Shown here piece by piece: positions 51,746 to 60,976 of a DNA stretch of 64,000 nucleotides. The number at the start of each line of letters is the position of its first letter. Positions within the stretch are counted from its first letter, which is position 1. The stretch spans positions 62,001-126,000 of the forward strand of contig CAINOB010000103.1 in NCBI GenBank assembly GCA_903851365.1, in the 5' to 3' direction. The notes under the pieces were generated by a model. That model was not told the origin of the DNA and made no database searches. It saw only the letters and a list, made by a program, of their open reading frames with translations. Origin of the DNA: an uncultured Bacteroidota bacterium (GTDB taxonomy: Bacteria > Bacteroidota > Bacteroidia > Bacteroidales > UBA12481). A program made the translations under genes and the position numbers.

Positions 51746-54700
51746 ATGAAAACTATCAGAATTATTGCAACTATCGCCTGGTTTGAAATGCTGGTCCTTT
51801 TCAGAAGCTGGTTTTTCAGGATTTTCACCGGTTTGATTTTGCTGGTGCTTTTGGTTATGAACATCAATGTTCTTAGCGATACTGGCGGGAATTGGGCCAT
51901 TAAAGCGATTGCCGCCAATGTTCCTTATTTCAATATCCTGATATTAAGCCTTACACAGGCTTTCATTGCTATGTTTCTGGCATTGGATTTTCTCAAACGG
52001 GATAAGAAACTAGATACCTCCGAAGTTATTTTTACCCGCTCCATGAGCAACTGGGATTATATCTGGGGAAAAACTTTCGGAATCCTTACTGTATTTCTGG
52101 TGCTGAATTTCCTTGTTCTCTTGCTCGCACTCATTATAAATATGGTGATGGGCGATGTATCAGTTAATTGGATGGCCTATCTCTATTATCCATTGATTAT
52201 CAGCATTCCATCTCTAATTTTCATCTTGGGATTTTCTTTTATGGTGATGTCTCTTCTGAAGAATCAGGCCATCGCTTTGGTAATCCTATTGGGGTACACA
52301 GGCATGATCATGTTTTTTGGTAAGGATAAATTCGATTTCATTTTCGATTATATGGGATTCCGATTACCGATGGTTCATTCAGATATGATCGGTTTTGGGT
52401 TTGAAGGAAGACTGCTGCTCCAGAGAGGAATTTATTTCTTCCTCGGCCTTTCGTTCATTTCCGGAAGTATCCTGCTGATGAAACGATTGCCGCAATCAAA
52501 GTTTCATTCCACGATATCATGGTTCATGACTATCGGTTTGGCCGCTGCTGCGGTTATAGGAATCTTTACCTATGCAGGAACCACCGCTTATGACAATCAT
52601 TTCAGATCTGAAATGATTACCCTCAACGACCAGAATTTCAAGACTCCGTCATTGAATACGGATGCGTGCGATCTGAACATTAAGCACCATGGGCGATCGA
52701 TCACTGTGGACGCTAAAATGTCCTTTACCAATAAAACAAATGAGAGTATTTCGAAAACGGTTTTCTCCCTTAACCCGGGTTTGAAATTAGAAGAGCTAAC
52801 ATTAAATGGAGCCAAGGCTTCTTTCGATAGGAAAGATCATTTAGTATTTGTTACGTTGCCTCAACCCCTTGCTTCAGGGCAAAGTGTGCAGGCTGAATTC
52901 AATTATAAGGGGGGTATTGACGAACGGGTTTGTAATCTGGATATCAAGGATGAACAGGCAGCTGAAAAGTGGGGTCCGGATTTCCTTATCGCCATTCGCA
53001 AACGATTCGCTATCCTCGAACCTGACTATGTTTTATTAACGCCGGAATGTGCCTGGTATCCAATTCCTGGTGTTCTTCATGGCTCGACAATTTCCATCCA
53101 TCCAACCTGGAATTTTTCAACTTTTAAAGCTTCAGTAGAAACAAAAACCGGACTGCAGCCTATCATGCAGGGAAAAGTTGAACAGTCGGGAAATTCCTGG
53201 GTGTTTAATCCGGAAAATCCATTGCCTGGCATGACTCTGATTATCGGTGCCTACAAGCCGTCAAATCTGCTGGCCGGCGGAGTTGATTTTGAACTGAATA
53301 TTATCAAGGGACATGATTATTTCAGTAAAGTGCTGGATTCCATTTCCGATACACTGCCAAAGTTTGTCGGTGATATGAAACAGGATCTGGAGCGGAGGCT
53401 TGGTTTAAAATATTCGTACAAAAGACTTCGACTGATTGAAGTTCCGGCGCAATTTTATGCTTATTCAAGATTATGGATCAAAAACCGTGACTTCCTCCAA
53501 CCCGAGATGATTTTACTTCCCGAAATGGGTGGAATGTTAAGCCGGTCGGGGTTTGCCCAAGAACTCAGGCAATCTAAAAAGAGCGCCAAGGAACGAGAAG
53601 AGTCCCTGTCGGAAAAGGAAATTCAACTCAGGGTACTCCGGAATTTCATCTCAGAGAACTTCCAGCCAGGAGCTTCCGACAATCGCATGTCGTTTAATAT
53701 GAATGGCCCATCGATGTCGACGGATACAGATAAGAAATTTTCCCTATTTCCTAACTTTTTTACTTTCGTAAATCACCTCGGCTCCAGTCAATATCCGGTA
53801 CTGAATATTGCACTGGAGGCATATCTCAGCAATTCAGGAGATACACAGATGGGTGGATTTGGCATGGGAACAAGTGGATTAAGCGCTGCTGAACAAGCCA
53901 ATGTGGAACTTCAGAAGAAATCCTTTAAGAAATTGCTTAGTACCGATATGGATAATCTCGCTTTGCGTCAGGTTATCGATGCAAAAGGGAAATATTTCTT
54001 TACCTATCTCGAAGCAATTGCAGGGTCGGTGGATTTTATGCCTTTTATTTTAGATGAAATAGCAAAATCGCATTATAAGACCATTGAGTTTGCAGAGTTC
54101 TCTGCTGATTTTAAATCTAAATTCCGTTTTGATGCGGATTCACTGGCTAACAGATGGTTTAATGCTGATCAATTGCCTGGTTATCTGATTGGACATGTAA
54201 GGGTTATTGAGGTTCAGCAGGATGACAGGACACGTTACCAGTTGCTGTATGATGTATCAAACCCATCCAAAGAGAGCGGTTTATTGCAGGTTACGCTTCG
54301 TGCTGGTGGCCGTGGCGGTATGGGTGGTGGACGACAGGGTGGTGGTGGTGGCCGGGGAGGCGCAAGCTTTGCACTCGCCGGAAGAAATGCTGCAACAGAC
54401 AAGTTCCTTGTGGTTCCTGCCGGTCAGGCTTTCCAGATTGGCTACGTGCTTGATGATCAGCCCAGGGCGATGTCGGTCAATACAATGATCTCTACAAACC
54501 TTCCAAATAATATCAGCTATCCTTTCCCGAAACTTGAGCAGATCAAGGGCTTTGATCCAATGGAGGGACAGAAACCTATTTCCCTTATCCTGACGATGAG
54601 CGAGCCGGGTGAGATTGTTGTGGACAATGAAGATCCGGGCTTCTCCACAGCAGGTGCCGCCACGGTCAGCCGGATGGTTAAATGGCTGAAGATAAATGCT

Positions 54701-55210
54701 AAAAATCCGAATGTGCCTTATGAGAGCATGCGTTCCTGGAGGCCTCCGACATTCTGGACACCAATTATCCAATCCGGTTTCTATGGCGATTTTATCAGAT
54801 CAGCCGTATATATGAAATCCGGAGATGGTAGTGTTTCCGTGGTTTGGAGAACACTGATTCAAAAACCTGGATTTTATGATGTTTATACTTTCCTGAACCC
54901 GAACCTTGCTCGAATGGGGATGAGATTTGGCGGTGGTGGAGGCGGTGGCGGTGGCCAGCGTCCACAAGGCGGTGGTCCCGGTGGTGCCCAGGGTGGCATG
55001 CCTGAAATTGCTGACGAATACCATTTTACAATATTCCATTCCGAAGGCAAGGAGGATGTCACCATTGCCTTAAAATCTGCCGAAACCGGATGGAACAAGC
55101 TGGGCTCATTCTATTATGGAGGAGCTGATACAGCAAAGATTATCATGACTAATAAAAATACTGGTAAAACGGTGGTGGCTGATGCAGTTAAATGGGTGAA
55201 ACAGCAGTAG
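51746..55210 (+). CDS. ABC-2 permease fused to M1-aminopeptidase-like domain
   Basis: A 1154-residue fusion. The N-terminal part (about 1-280) has six to seven membrane helices in an ABC-2 layout. The soluble C-terminal part resembles M1 aminopeptidases in topology (beta-domain around LDIKDEQAAEKWGPDFLIAIRKR, then a helical domain around SRLWIKNRDFLQPEMILLPEMGG). The catalytic HExxH is missing: FVNHLGSSQYPVLNIALEAYL occupies the place I expect it. Two Gly-rich low-complexity insertions occur (GGRGGMGGGRQGGGGGRGG near 852-872 and RFGGGGGGGGGQRPQGGG near 1060-1078). The gene is coupled to the ABC ATPase. Probably an exporter or remodeller with a dead peptidase as a binding module; inference. 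Confidence 0.87.
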   Translation: MKTIRIIATIAWFEMLVLFRSWFFRIFTGLILLVLLVMNINVLSDTGGNWAIKAIAANVPYFNILILSLTQAFIAMFLALDFLKRDKKLDTSEVIFTRSMSNWDYIWGKTFGILTVFLVLNFLVLLLALIINMVMGDVSVNWMAYLYYPLIISIPSLIFILGFSFMVMSLLKNQAIALVILLGYTGMIMFFGKDKFDFIFDYMGFRLPMVHSDMIGFGFEGRLLLQRGIYFFLGLSFISGSILLMKRLPQSKFHSTISWFMTIGLAAAAVIGIFTYAGTTAYDNHFRSEMITLNDQNFKTPSLNTDACDLNIKHHGRSITVDAKMSFTNKTNESISKTVFSLNPGLKLEELTLNGAKASFDRKDHLVFVTLPQPLASGQSVQAEFNYKGGIDERVCNLDIKDEQAAEKWGPDFLIAIRKRFAILEPDYVLLTPECAWYPIPGVLHGSTISIHPTWNFSTFKASVETKTGLQPIMQGKVEQSGNSWVFNPENPLPGMTLIIGAYKPSNLLAGGVDFELNIIKGHDYFSKVLDSISDTLPKFVGDMKQDLERRLGLKYSYKRLRLIEVPAQFYAYSRLWIKNRDFLQPEMILLPEMGGMLSRSGFAQELRQSKKSAKEREESLSEKEIQLRVLRNFISENFQPGASDNRMSFNMNGPSMSTDTDKKFSLFPNFFTFVNHLGSSQYPVLNIALEAYLSNSGDTQMGGFGMGTSGLSAAEQANVELQKKSFKKLLSTDMDNLALRQVIDAKGKYFFTYLEAIAGSVDFMPFILDEIAKSHYKTIEFAEFSADFKSKFRFDADSLANRWFNADQLPGYLIGHVRVIEVQQDDRTRYQLLYDVSNPSKESGLLQVTLRAGGRGGMGGGRQGGGGGRGGASFALAGRNAATDKFLVVPAGQAFQIGYVLDDQPRAMSVNTMISTNLPNNISYPFPKLEQIKGFDPMEGQKPISLILTMSEPGEIVVDNEDPGFSTAGAATVSRMVKWLKINAKNPNVPYESMRSWRPPTFWTPIIQSGFYGDFIRSAVYMKSGDGSVSVVWRTLIQKPGFYDVYTFLNPNLARMGMRFGGGGGGGGGQRPQGGGPGGAQGGMPEIADEYHFTIFHSEGKEDVTIALKSAETGWNKLGSFYYGGADTAKIIMTNKNTGKTVVADAVKWVKQQ

Positions 55211-55267
55211 GCAGTTGGCAGTAAGACAGAAGAGAATAGACAGAAGACAGAAGACAATAGATAAACC
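55205..55267. repeat. Tandem repeat, 7-base period, nine units
   Basis: Units CAGTAGG, CAGTTGG, CAGTAAG, ACAGAAG, AGAATAG, ACAGAAG, ACAGAAG, ACAATAG and ATAAACC keep exact 7-base phase from the stop codon of the ABC-2/M1 gene (TAG at 55208-55210, inside the first unit) to 11 bases before the tolC-like ATG. It is the longest of the gene-end tracts here. Confidence 0.8.
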
Positions 55268-55277
55268 TTAATAAATT

Positions 55278-56747
55278 ATGAATAAGAAAACGTTATTATT
55301 TGCCCTATTATTCGGCCTGATTTTCTCGGGTTCATTGTGGGCACAGCAACTGGTTAAATTACAGGATGCTTTGCTGATAGCAGCCAAGAACAGCCCTGAT
55401 ATTAAAATTGTACAGTTAAATCTGGTGCAAACTCAGGAATTGCTGAAGGCTACTGAAGCTTCTTATAAAGCAAATTTTAAGATAAACCTGAATCCATTGA
55501 CTTATGGAAATAACAGAGTTTGGTACGACCTGGACCAGAAATTCTGGACAACCAAGAATTTGAAAACTGCTGGTAATTTTAATATTTCCCAGAGATTACC
55601 GTGGACCGATGGAACCGTTTCTCTGACCAACACGCTGTTTTGGCAACAGAGCAGTATTGAGAAATACTCGCAGACAACATCAAAATTCAATAATAATGTT
55701 AACCTGCAATTTGATCAGCCAATTTTCACCTATAATAAGATGAAACTGGAATTGAATTCATTACGGTTATCATTTGAGAATTCACAACTCAACTATAACC
55801 TCCAGATGTTGCAGCTGGAGAAATCAGTGACCCAGCAATTTTACCAGGTGTACAGTGCACAGATGAGACTGCAGATTTCATTGGAAGAATACAATAACCA
55901 GAAAGCCAACTACGAGATTATCAAGAATAAGGTGGCAGGAGGTTTATCTGCATTAAAAGAACTCTATCAGGCCGAATTAAACCTGGCGTCCAGTAAATCG
56001 ACCTGGGAAAACGGACAGGTTTCACTGGATAACGCGAAAGATAATTTCAAGATGCTGATTGGTATGGATATCTTCAGCGAGGTCAGTGTACTTGCTGATC
56101 CTGTTGTAGATTCCGTTCCGGTAAATCTTGATCAGGCCATAAAATATGCTTTGGATAACAGAATGGAACTTCGTCAGCGGCAGATCACCGTTGAAAATGC
56201 GCAGCAAAGCCTTACTCAGACGATGGCCTTTAATTCATTCCAGGGAAATGTTTCCCTGGCAGTAGGACTCGTAGGCGACAATACAAATGCAGCTAAGATT
56301 TTCTCATCACCAACAGATAATGAGCAGGTTGCATTAAGTTTGCAAATTCCGATCTTTGACTGGGGCGAACGAAAAGCAAGAATCAAGGCATCTCAGACAA
56401 GTATAGAGAGTGCCAAGGTAAATCTTGATGATCAGCGGAATACGATTATTCAAACTGTCAGACAATCTTACAGGAACCTGCAGAACCTTTTAACTCAGAT
56501 TTCAATAGCTCAGCAAAACGTTCGTAATGCCCAGCTTACTTATGATATTAACAAGGAGATTTATCTTAATGGTGATTTAACTGGTATGGACCTCAACTTG
56601 TTCCAGAGCCAGCTCTCCTCGAAAAAACTTGATCTGATTACTGCACAGATCAATTATAAGAATGAAATTTTAAATATGAAGATTCAAACCCTATACGACT
56701 GGGAAACCAAAACATCCATTGTACCAACCGACATTAAAAAAAAGTAA
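55278..56747 (+). CDS. TolC-family outer membrane efflux protein
   Basis: A 489-residue outer-membrane efflux duct component with a signal peptide (MNKKTLLFALLFGLIFSGSLWAQ). There are two OEP repeats: LQDALLIAAKNSPDIKIVQLN... with long helices (about 150-255) and LDQAIKYALDNRMELRQRQIT... with the second helical pair (about 380-470), plus beta-barrel strands (NFNISQRLPWTDGTVSLTNTL). Trimeric assembly in the outer membrane is expected. First gene of the efflux operon; the adaptor starts six bases downstream. Confidence 0.93.
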   Translation: MNKKTLLFALLFGLIFSGSLWAQQLVKLQDALLIAAKNSPDIKIVQLNLVQTQELLKATEASYKANFKINLNPLTYGNNRVWYDLDQKFWTTKNLKTAGNFNISQRLPWTDGTVSLTNTLFWQQSSIEKYSQTTSKFNNNVNLQFDQPIFTYNKMKLELNSLRLSFENSQLNYNLQMLQLEKSVTQQFYQVYSAQMRLQISLEEYNNQKANYEIIKNKVAGGLSALKELYQAELNLASSKSTWENGQVSLDNAKDNFKMLIGMDIFSEVSVLADPVVDSVPVNLDQAIKYALDNRMELRQRQITVENAQQSLTQTMAFNSFQGNVSLAVGLVGDNTNAAKIFSSPTDNEQVALSLQIPIFDWGERKARIKASQTSIESAKVNLDDQRNTIIQTVRQSYRNLQNLLTQISIAQQNVRNAQLTYDINKEIYLNGDLTGMDLNLFQSQLSSKKLDLITAQINYKNEILNMKIQTLYDWETKTSIVPTDIKKK

Positions 56748-56753
56748 ATTGAT

Positions 56754-57824
56754 ATGAAATCTTACCGAAACTCCCTGATTACTTTCTTGTTTTCCGGATT
56801 AGCCATTCTGGTGGTGAGCGGCTGCAAGAACCAGCAAACGGATGCTACAACTGAAGTGGCTGTACCTGTATCCGTACTTGACATCAAGTTATCTTCGATT
56901 GAAGAATTTCTTGAAACCAACGGAACCGTTTATCCGACCCGTGAAGTTGAGTTGAAATCCGAGATGTCAGGAAAATATATGCTTCAGAATAATCCCCGTG
57001 CCGGACGCCCTTGGTTGATCGGCGACCTGGTGAAGACCGGTGATGTGATTGTAAAATTTGAAGATGCTGAATATGTTAATGGTATTCAGATTGATTCAAA
57101 AAAGCTGAATCTTGATGTTTCCGAAAGTGAGTTTGAAAAGCAAAAATCACTGTACGATAAGGGTGGTGCTACATTACGTGAAAAGATGACCTCGGAACAA
57201 TCCTTGATCAATGCAAGATATACCTACGCTGCAGCCGAACTGCAGATGGCAAAAATGGTTGTTAAGGCTCCTTTTGATGGTGTAATCGTTGACCTGCCAT
57301 TCTATACCACCGGTAATAAACTTACTACCGGCCAATCGCTGGTTAAAGTTATGGATTATAAGAAATTGTATATGGAGTTTCAGTTGCCGGAAAAAGACTT
57401 AAGGAAAATTTCCGTCAATCAGAGGGTTAGGATCCTGAATTATGCCCTACCGGATGATACTTTGTATGGCTTGGTTAACCAGCTTTCACCTGCTATCAGC
57501 CCTGATACCCGTAATTTCAAGGGATCACTGACCATTCTGAATGATAATTTGAAACTTCGCCCGGGTAGTTATATCAAGGCTGAGATCATTACTCAGAAAA
57601 AAGATAGCACTGTCGTCATCCCTAAAAACATCATTGTTTCACGTCAGCGTGGAAAAACCGTATTCGTAATTGACCAGAACACAGCCATGGAGAGGGTTAT
57701 TACGACAGGATTGGAAAATCCTGATTCAGTTGAAGTTGTAAAAGGGTTACAGAAGAATGACCGGATTGTAATTCAAGGATTTGAAACCCTCGGCAACCGT
57801 TCAAAAGTTAAAATCGTCCGTTAA
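56754..57824 (+). CDS. RND efflux periplasmic adaptor (membrane fusion) lipoprotein
   Basis: A 356-residue HlyD/AcrA-family adaptor with a lipoprotein signal (FLFSGLAILVVSGC, lipidated Cys24). The barrel-sandwich/lipoyl halves (YPTREVELKSEMSGKYML, VVKAPFDGVIVDLPFYTTGNKLTTGQ) enclose a short helical hairpin (about 115-165: SEFEKQKSLYDKGGATLREKMTSEQ). A beta-barrel (about 200-285) and membrane-proximal domain (VIPKNIIVSRQRGKTVFVI, FETLGNRSKVKIVR) follow. It bridges the TolC-type gene product upstream and the RND permeases downstream. Confidence 0.94.
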   Translation: MKSYRNSLITFLFSGLAILVVSGCKNQQTDATTEVAVPVSVLDIKLSSIEEFLETNGTVYPTREVELKSEMSGKYMLQNNPRAGRPWLIGDLVKTGDVIVKFEDAEYVNGIQIDSKKLNLDVSESEFEKQKSLYDKGGATLREKMTSEQSLINARYTYAAAELQMAKMVVKAPFDGVIVDLPFYTTGNKLTTGQSLVKVMDYKKLYMEFQLPEKDLRKISVNQRVRILNYALPDDTLYGLVNQLSPAISPDTRNFKGSLTILNDNLKLRPGSYIKAEIITQKKDSTVVIPKNIIVSRQRGKTVFVIDQNTAMERVITTGLENPDSVEVVKGLQKNDRIVIQGFETLGNRSKVKIVR

Positions 57825-57844
57825 TAGGACATATTCTTATTATC

Positions 57845-60800
57845 ATGAGAAAGATTACCGAGTTTTCAGTCAGATACCCGGTCACAGTTACCATGTTTAT
57901 CCTGGGGGTCATACTTCTGGGGTATATTTCCTTTGGTAAACTGGGCACGGATCTGTTTCCGAAGCTTAACAATCCGAGGATATATATCGAGCTCAAAGCG
58001 GGTCAGCGTCCACCTGAAGAAGTTGAAAAGCTTTTTGTCGACCCGATTGAGTCTGTTTGTATCCGGCAGAGCCAGGTTACAGGGGTTAAGTCAGTTACCC
58101 GTGTGGGAACGGCTCAGATCACCGTTGAGTATGCCTGGAACAAAGATATGGACGATGCATTTCTGGAACTTCAGAAAGCGCTCGGAACTTATTCCCAGAA
58201 TAGTGAAATTGAGTCGTTGGCGATCACCCAGCACGACCCTAATCAATCACCGGTTATGCTGGTTGCCATGCGTCACGAGACGATGGTTGATATGGATGAA
58301 CTCCGACAGATTGGGGAAAACTATCTCAGGAATGAACTCGTCAGGCTTGAAGGGGTAGCTGATGTCCAGCTTGAAGGGCAGGAACAAAAAGAGGTTTTGA
58401 TCAGCACAAACCCATATTTGCTTGATGCATTTGGTATTACCACTTCGGAGATCACTTCCCAGATCACCAATTACAACAAGAACGTGTCAGGGGGATCTAT
58501 TGTCGAAATGGGTACTCAATATGTAATCAAGGGAGTGAGCGTGTTTTCGAATCTGAATGATATTTCGTCATTGATCGTCGGATTCAAGACCGGGACTGCT
58601 ACTTCAACTTCCTCGACAACAACCGGTACAGCTACAACTTCTTCAAGAGTACCTGTTTTCCTGAGGGATGTGGCTAAAGTGGAATTCAAAAATAAGGAAC
58701 CTAATAATATCGTCAGGATTAACGGTCAGCGTGCCATTGGTCTTGCGATTTATAAAGAGCCGAGTTTTAACACGGTTAAGGCGGTAGATCAGTTGAAAGA
58801 GGAGTTTATCACGCTTCAGAAATCTCTGCCTGGTTACTCTTTTGATATTATTCAGGATCAGGGAACCTTCATTTCGAAGGCCATAGGGGAAGTGGAATCA
58901 AGCGCTTTAATGGGCATGGCCCTCGCGGTATTTATTATGTTTGTTTTCTTCCGCCACATAGGATCGACATTGATTGCGAGTGCCGCAATACCTATTTCAA
59001 TCATCGCAACTTTCAACCTGATGTATTTTAACGGGTTGACAATGAACCTAATGACACTTGGAGGACTTGCCCTTGGGGCAGGTATGCTGGTAGATAATGC
59101 CATTGTGGTCATAGAGAGTATTTTCAGGAACCTTGAGAAAGGGATGTCCATCCGTGAGGCTTCGATTACCGGAACCTCGATTGTTGGTGGAGCCATTTTC
59201 GCGGTTACCCTAACGCATATCGTGGTTTTTCTGCCAATCGTTTTCCTTCATGGAGCGTCCGGCGAACTGTTTAAAGATATGGCATGGACAGTGGCTTTCT
59301 CACTGGTATGTTCATTGATAGTTGCCGTTCTGGTTATTCCGATGTTGTTTAATCAATTCATGAAACCGGTAGGAGCAGCCAAGCAGTTGAAGGCTATTGG
59401 ATTTAAATGGTATCCTTCTGTTCTGGAGAAATTCCTGCGTTTCAAATGGCTGATCATCTTTCTCTCTCTCCTTCTTATGGGGGGTGCAGCATTACTGATC
59501 AAGCCTATCGGAAGCGAGTTTATGCCACGTACAGAAACCAAGGAATTCACGATTAATATCAGGTTGCCCGAGGGTACTCAGCTGGAGCGGACCGACCAGG
59601 CCGTAAAAACTCTGGAAGGTATGATCCGTGAATTGCTGGGGAAAGACCTTAAGAATCTTTATTCAAGGGTTGGACCATCAGCCGCAAGTGCAACTACTGA
59701 TCAATCGATATTTGAAAGCGAAAATACCGCTTCCCTTAAGGTTTCGCTGGTAGAGAAAGCCACGCGGACCAGTGATGTTTTACTTGCCGACCTGGGCAAG
59801 TTGTTTACTTCAATGCCGGAAATGCAATTCAGTTTTGTATTGGATGAAACGGCACTTCAGGCCACATTAGGAACCGATGCGGCTCCGATTATGGTGGAAG
59901 TCGTTGGTAAGGATTTTATTCAGATCGATCGTCTTACCAAAGAAGTGGAAACAATCATGAATGGTAATGGCGACCTGTTTAACGTTGAATCTTCAATTCA
60001 GCCCGGTGCACCCGAGGTGGAATTGGTGATCGACCGTTATCGGGCCGGAATGTATAATATCACCATTGATCAGATTACCAGTCAGGTAACCCAGCTATTA
60101 ACAGGGACTGCTGCTGGCAAGTTTGATTACAAAGGTGAAATGACGGAGATTCGGCTTAAACTGCCGGATGTTGAAGTGAATCAGCTTCAGGATATCCAGC
60201 TAAAAGCGGGTTCGAATACCGTGAGACTCGGAGATGTGGCCAATATCCGCGAGGTTATTGCACCAAAAGAAATATTGAGAACCAACCAGAACCGTGTTGG
60301 ACAGGTTTCAGCGCAGTTCAAAAAAGGCAAGCCGATCGACCAGGTTATTAAAAACCTGGATGTAAATCTTGCTAAGGTTGTTTTGCCTCCAGGATACACG
60401 ATAAGACAGGCCGGTGAAGAACTTAAGCGTAAAGAGTCGATGAAAAGTCTTGGCTTTGCTTTACTTCTTTCGTTGATTCTGGTTTACATGGTACTTGCCT
60501 CTCAGTTTGAATCATTGATTCATCCATTCACCATCATGTTAACCATTCCGCTTGCCGGTGTTGGAACCGTGGCATTGTTCTACATTCTTGGAATGCCTTT
60601 CTCAATGATGGCTTACATCGGAATAATCATGCTTGCGGGTATAGCGGTAAGTAACTCAATCCTGCTTATCGATGCCATTACGAAAAACCGAATGGCAGGC
60701 ATGAACAGGCATGAGGCTATTCTGCAGGCAGGGTTGCAAAGGATCAGACCGATTCTGATGACCAGTCTGACTACTATTTTAGGACTTGTGCCGATGACTG

Positions 60801-60976
60801 TTGGAATTGGACAGAGTGCTTCGCTGAGAGCACCGATGGCCCTGGCGGTAATCGGTGGTCTGGTAACCAGTACTATCCTGACCCTTATTGTGATACCTTG
60901 TTATTATGATGTTATTGACCGGGTCACTTCGGGGAAAAAGTTTGCCAATGCACAAATAGTTAAGGAGAACGTCTGA
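57845..60976 (+). CDS. RND-family efflux permease 1
   Basis: A 1043-residue proton-driven pump of the AcrB-like RND family. There are 12 helices in two repeats, with two large periplasmic loops. The TM4 motif is GMLVDNAIVVIESIFRN (about 415-431): the first Asp is kept and the second is Asn. In the first loop there is a Ser/Thr-rich insertion (GTATSTSSTTTGTATTSSR, about 251-269), typical of low-complexity linkers. The stop overlaps the next permease start (TGATG). The substrate is unknown (drugs, bile-type detergents or lipids are all possible). Confidence 0.95.
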   Translation: MRKITEFSVRYPVTVTMFILGVILLGYISFGKLGTDLFPKLNNPRIYIELKAGQRPPEEVEKLFVDPIESVCIRQSQVTGVKSVTRVGTAQITVEYAWNKDMDDAFLELQKALGTYSQNSEIESLAITQHDPNQSPVMLVAMRHETMVDMDELRQIGENYLRNELVRLEGVADVQLEGQEQKEVLISTNPYLLDAFGITTSEITSQITNYNKNVSGGSIVEMGTQYVIKGVSVFSNLNDISSLIVGFKTGTATSTSSTTTGTATTSSRVPVFLRDVAKVEFKNKEPNNIVRINGQRAIGLAIYKEPSFNTVKAVDQLKEEFITLQKSLPGYSFDIIQDQGTFISKAIGEVESSALMGMALAVFIMFVFFRHIGSTLIASAAIPISIIATFNLMYFNGLTMNLMTLGGLALGAGMLVDNAIVVIESIFRNLEKGMSIREASITGTSIVGGAIFAVTLTHIVVFLPIVFLHGASGELFKDMAWTVAFSLVCSLIVAVLVIPMLFNQFMKPVGAAKQLKAIGFKWYPSVLEKFLRFKWLIIFLSLLLMGGAALLIKPIGSEFMPRTETKEFTINIRLPEGTQLERTDQAVKTLEGMIRELLGKDLKNLYSRVGPSAASATTDQSIFESENTASLKVSLVEKATRTSDVLLADLGKLFTSMPEMQFSFVLDETALQATLGTDAAPIMVEVVGKDFIQIDRLTKEVETIMNGNGDLFNVESSIQPGAPEVELVIDRYRAGMYNITIDQITSQVTQLLTGTAAGKFDYKGEMTEIRLKLPDVEVNQLQDIQLKAGSNTVRLGDVANIREVIAPKEILRTNQNRVGQVSAQFKKGKPIDQVIKNLDVNLAKVVLPPGYTIRQAGEELKRKESMKSLGFALLLSLILVYMVLASQFESLIHPFTIMLTIPLAGVGTVALFYILGMPFSMMAYIGIIMLAGIAVSNSILLIDAITKNRMAGMNRHEAILQAGLQRIRPILMTSLTTILGLVPMTVGIGQSASLRAPMALAVIGGLVTSTILTLIVIPCYYDVIDRVTSGKKFANAQIVKENV

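Noticed and set aside
55205-55267. CRISPR-like array
   Set aside because: Unit is 7 bases with no spacers and no cas genes; it is a simple tandem repeat.
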